Program-made: the position numbers and the translations under genes
In this document: in pieces, positions 15,020 through 17,022 of the stretch
Numbering within the stretch: position 1 is the stretch's first letter
Layout of the letters: the number at the start of each line of letters is the position of its first letter
The notes under the pieces: model-generated
What the model saw: the letters and a program-made list of their open reading frames with translations, nothing else
The model's database searches: none
Told to the model about the DNA's origin: nothing
From: Clostridia bacterium
Lineage (GTDB): Bacteria; Bacillota; Clostridia; Christensenellales; UBA1242
DNA length: 17,022 bases
Direction: 5' to 3'
Assembly: GCA_016290255.1 (NCBI GenBank)
Contig: JAEETG010000130.1
Coordinates: 1-17,022, forward strand

Positions 15020-15048
15020 ATTATAACAAATATATGATATACTGTCAA
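15020..15048 (-). promoter_or_regulatory. consensus sigma-A promoter P1
   Basis: On the minus strand TTGACA (15043-15048), exactly 17 bases, then TATAAT (15020-15025). All 12 hexamer positions match consensus. It begins 6 bases after the stop codon of the polC-derived gene and drives the 76-residue small gene, with possible read-through into nusA. Confidence 0.85.
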
Positions 15049-15053
15049 CAAAA

Positions 15054-16586
15054 TTATATAAGTTTAATGAAGACTTTTGCCGTTGCCACCGCGTCATTTA
15101 TGGCTCTGTGAGCGTCATTTAGAACGATGTCTAAGGCTTTGACAACACTTGATAATTTATAGTTTGGAAGTGACGGAATTTTTTGTCTAGCAAGCTCTAA
15201 TGTGTCTATTCTTTCGTTGTCAAATTTGTATCTATATTTTTCTCCAGCTTTCAACAAAAATTGAATATCAAATCCAATGTTATAAGCACTTAAAACACAG
15301 TTCTGAACAAATTTGTGAAAATCTGGCAAAACATCTTCAAGGTCTGGAGCAAAGACAAGCATGTCATCTGTGATTCCAGTGAGTTCAGATATTTCTCTAC
15401 CAAGTTTTTGGTGAGGGTTCACAAGTGTTGAAAAAGTTTCTGTGCACACTCCATTTGTGACTTTCACTGCCCCAATTTCAATTATTTGACAGTTGTTGGC
15501 GTTGAGCCCCGTTGTTTCAAAGTCAAACACAACAACAGATTTTCCATCTTGCCAATATTCTTTTGGTTTTTGGTCAAAAAGCGAAAACAAATTAACTTGC
15601 TGCAAGTCTTCCATTTTTTGAGGGATAATTGTTTTATATTCTTTTTCAGGCTCTCTCCAAAGGTATTTCACTTCTTTTGTGAGGATTTTGCAAAGAGACA
15701 AAGCATTTGCCTTTATGTTAATTCTGCCCATAAAATCGTTGTAATTTCCACTAATTATAACCTCTGTTCCCTCACTTAGGCGTTCCAGTTTTTCTTTGTC
15801 TTTTTCCATTGGAAACATAACAACTTCAATTTCACCACTGGCATCTTTTAGAACGAAAGATAGTTTATCTTTCGGCTTTGCATCTTGTTTGCCTTTTTGA
15901 GTTCTTGGAACAAATTGTGACCAAACAGGCGACAAAAATTTCCCAGCAAGAACAACTTCATCTGTCTTTTTTATGTCTTTAATAAAAATTGCATTAGTTG
16001 AAATGATTTTCCCAACGAGATTTACAACATCTTCAACTTTCACAACATTTAGTGCTTGTTCTTGTTCTAATATGCTCTTAAGTTGCATTTTTGGTGACAT
16101 TTCGTCATCGCAAACTGCTTTTGAATCTTTTTTTACGTCGTTTAAAGTTATATAAACATCTTCAAACACATATTTTTGTGCAAGTTTTTTGAATTCATCC
16201 AAAAATTTGAAATTAACCAAAAGATCTTTCATGTCACTTGTGCAATCAATTGAAATGCTGGCACTATCTTTTTGCATTTCTGTGTGAATATCATCTTTTT
16301 TTATCGCACCTTTTAAATATGGAAAAGTGTTTGTGTATTCGTTTAAAATTGTGTAAACAAGGTCATCATCAATATAACTTTTTTTGAATTTGACAGAGTT
16401 TTTTGTTAAATCACCCAAAATGGATAACGTTTCCATTTTTAATTTCTTTTTTTCATCATCAGTTGGTTTATTGAAATCTGAATATAAAAAAGTGATAACA
16501 GTTTCTTCTGTGCTTTGGTTATATTCCGCCCCTATTAACTTAAATTTTTTGTATTCTTCTTTGTTCGTCAAATCGTTTATTGTCAT
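15054..16586 (-). CDS. PolC-derived proofreading exonuclease lacking PHP and polymerase domains
   Basis: This is a 510-residue protein aligned in layout with the start of PolC-type DNA polymerase III alpha (about 1430 residues). It has a PolC N-terminal region (about 1-185) and an OB fold (about 188-300, with KLSFVLKDASGEIEVVMFPM). A DEDDh exonuclease (about 350-510) carries VVFDFETTG (D355, E357), SAYNIGFD (N436, D440) and HRAIND (H493, D498), so all catalytic residues are there. The PHP segment that normally lies between OB and exonuclease is absent, and the protein stops just after the third exonuclease motif, so polymerase, tau-binding and clamp-binding parts are gone. A linker at 330-334 reads QVNLF, like beta-clamp-binding pentapeptides. 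The ATG at 16586 follows AGGGA, which overlaps the rseP stop. It may serve as a separate proofreading subunit or repair exonuclease; no function is proven. Confidence 0.88.
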   Translation of the reverse strand: MTINDLTNKEEYKKFKLIGAEYNQSTEETVITFLYSDFNKPTDDEKKKLKMETLSILGDLTKNSVKFKKSYIDDDLVYTILNEYTNTFPYLKGAIKKDDIHTEMQKDSASISIDCTSDMKDLLVNFKFLDEFKKLAQKYVFEDVYITLNDVKKDSKAVCDDEMSPKMQLKSILEQEQALNVVKVEDVVNLVGKIISTNAIFIKDIKKTDEVVLAGKFLSPVWSQFVPRTQKGKQDAKPKDKLSFVLKDASGEIEVVMFPMEKDKEKLERLSEGTEVIISGNYNDFMGRINIKANALSLCKILTKEVKYLWREPEKEYKTIIPQKMEDLQQVNLFSLFDQKPKEYWQDGKSVVVFDFETTGLNANNCQIIEIGAVKVTNGVCTETFSTLVNPHQKLGREISELTGITDDMLVFAPDLEDVLPDFHKFVQNCVLSAYNIGFDIQFLLKAGEKYRYKFDNERIDTLELARQKIPSLPNYKLSSVVKALDIVLNDAHRAINDAVATAKVFIKLI

Positions 16587-16593
16587 TTTATCC

Positions 16594-17022
16594 CTACCAA
16601 ATTAAATTAAATATATCAACAAAAATCACAAAGGCAAACAAAACACATATTCCTGCCAAGTGAATATATCCCTCAACTTTGCGATTTATTGGCTTTCGTC
16701 TTATCATTTCAATAAGTGTGAACACAATTCTTGAACCATCAAGCGATGGAATTGGCAAAATGTTGAACACAGCAAGGTTTGCAGCAATCAGTGGCAAGAA
16801 CACAAAGAGGTTTGCAATGTTCATTTGAGAATATTCCGCAACAACTCCAATGGTTGTGATTGGGCCACCAATGTCTGTTAGAGCCACTCCCCCCGTTATG
16901 AGCATGAAAAGGAACACCAAAACTTTCCACGCAAAAGCACAAGTTAGCGGAACGCAATCACGAAGCGCTTCCACAAAACTATAACGATATGGGCTGGAAA
17001 CAACTCCCAAAATTCCCCCATC
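16594..17022 (-). CDS. rseP: site-2 metalloprotease RseP/RasP, C-terminal part (partial)
   Basis: The frame is open from the window edge at 17022 to a TAG at 16594-16596, giving 142 residues of the C-terminus; the start and the HExxH zinc site lie outside. The visible part has four or so membrane helices and the family motif NILPIPSLDGSR (N87 to R98 of the visible codons), in which the aspartate of LDG is the third zinc ligand. VALTDIGGPITTIGVV fits the loop region before it. RseP/RasP cleaves membrane-embedded anti-sigma factors and signal peptides. The next gene starts 7 bases downstream, the common rseP-polC neighbourhood of Firmicutes (often with ispG in between, absent here). Confidence 0.92.
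   Translation of the reverse strand, partial: DGGILGVVSSPYRYSFVEALRDCVPLTCAFAWKVLVFLFMLITGGVALTDIGGPITTIGVVAEYSQMNIANLFVFLPLIAANLAVFNILPIPSLDGSRIVFTLIEMIRRKPINRKVEGYIHLAGICVLFAFVIFVDIFNLIW

Noticed and set aside
15054..16586. polC pseudogene, i.e. a gene cut by a nonsense mutation or frameshift
   Set aside because: No polymerase remnants follow the stop (a promoter and another gene do), the PHP part is missing internally as well, and all exonuclease catalytic residues are intact.
1..17022. search for CRISPR arrays, tRNA genes, insertion sequences, phage genes or toxin-antitoxin pairs
   Set aside because: No spaced direct repeats, no cloverleaf-like stretch, no transposase or integrase motif and no change in gene style were visible anywhere in the window.

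Overview
The window is about 17 kb of low-GC DNA in which every supportable gene lies on the minus strand, so genes are read from high to low coordinates. A complete spoIIIA operon (spoIIIAA to spoIIIAH), strong AGGAGG-type ribosome binding sites, rseP next to a polC-type gene, and the ylxR-ylxQ pair between nusA and infB all point to an endospore-forming Firmicute, most likely a Clostridia member. I cannot name a genus. Gene density is high: no gap between genes exceeds about 115 bases, and many genes overlap by 1 to 19 bases.

Region A (17022 to 15054) holds the C-terminal end of the site-2 protease gene rseP, followed after 7 bases by a 510-codon PolC-derived gene. That gene keeps the PolC N-terminal region, the OB fold and the DEDDh proofreading exonuclease, but has no PHP domain and no polymerase. 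Region B (15053 to 14647) is a small regulatory island. It has a perfect TTGACA-17-TATAAT promoter, an unrecognised 76-codon basic protein where rimP is normally found, a second promoter (TTGATA-17-TATAAT), and a 10-bp stem with a U run in the nusA leader. Region C (14646 to 7440) is the classic transcription/translation cluster nusA-ylxR-ylxQ-infB-rbfA-nrnA-truB, ending with an endonuclease IV-like TIM-barrel gene and two tandem, near-duplicate intrinsic terminators.

Region D (7333 to 2586) is spoIIIAA-AB-AC-AD-AE-AF-AG-AH. These proteins form the mother-cell half of the channel (with SpoIIQ) that joins mother cell and forespore during engulfment. A sigma-E-like -10 lies upstream of spoIIIAA. 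Region E (2585 to 319) is a housekeeping operon with its own candidate promoter: an Asp23/Gls24-family gene, nusB, xseA and xseB. Region F (280 to 1) is the start of a divergent-domain CorB-like membrane protein gene that seems to have its own promoter and a leaderless or nearly leaderless start.

The nusA-infB cluster couples transcription elongation/termination (NusA), RNase P modulation (YlxR), initiation of translation (IF2), 30S maturation (RbfA), nanoRNA turnover (NrnA) and tRNA modification (TruB). The most notable features are the remodelled polC locus, where a stand-alone exonuclease with a clamp-binding-like motif replaces the polymerase, and the small-ORF/promoter/hairpin island that replaces rimP ahead of nusA. 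No tRNA, rRNA, CRISPR array, insertion sequence or phage gene was seen.
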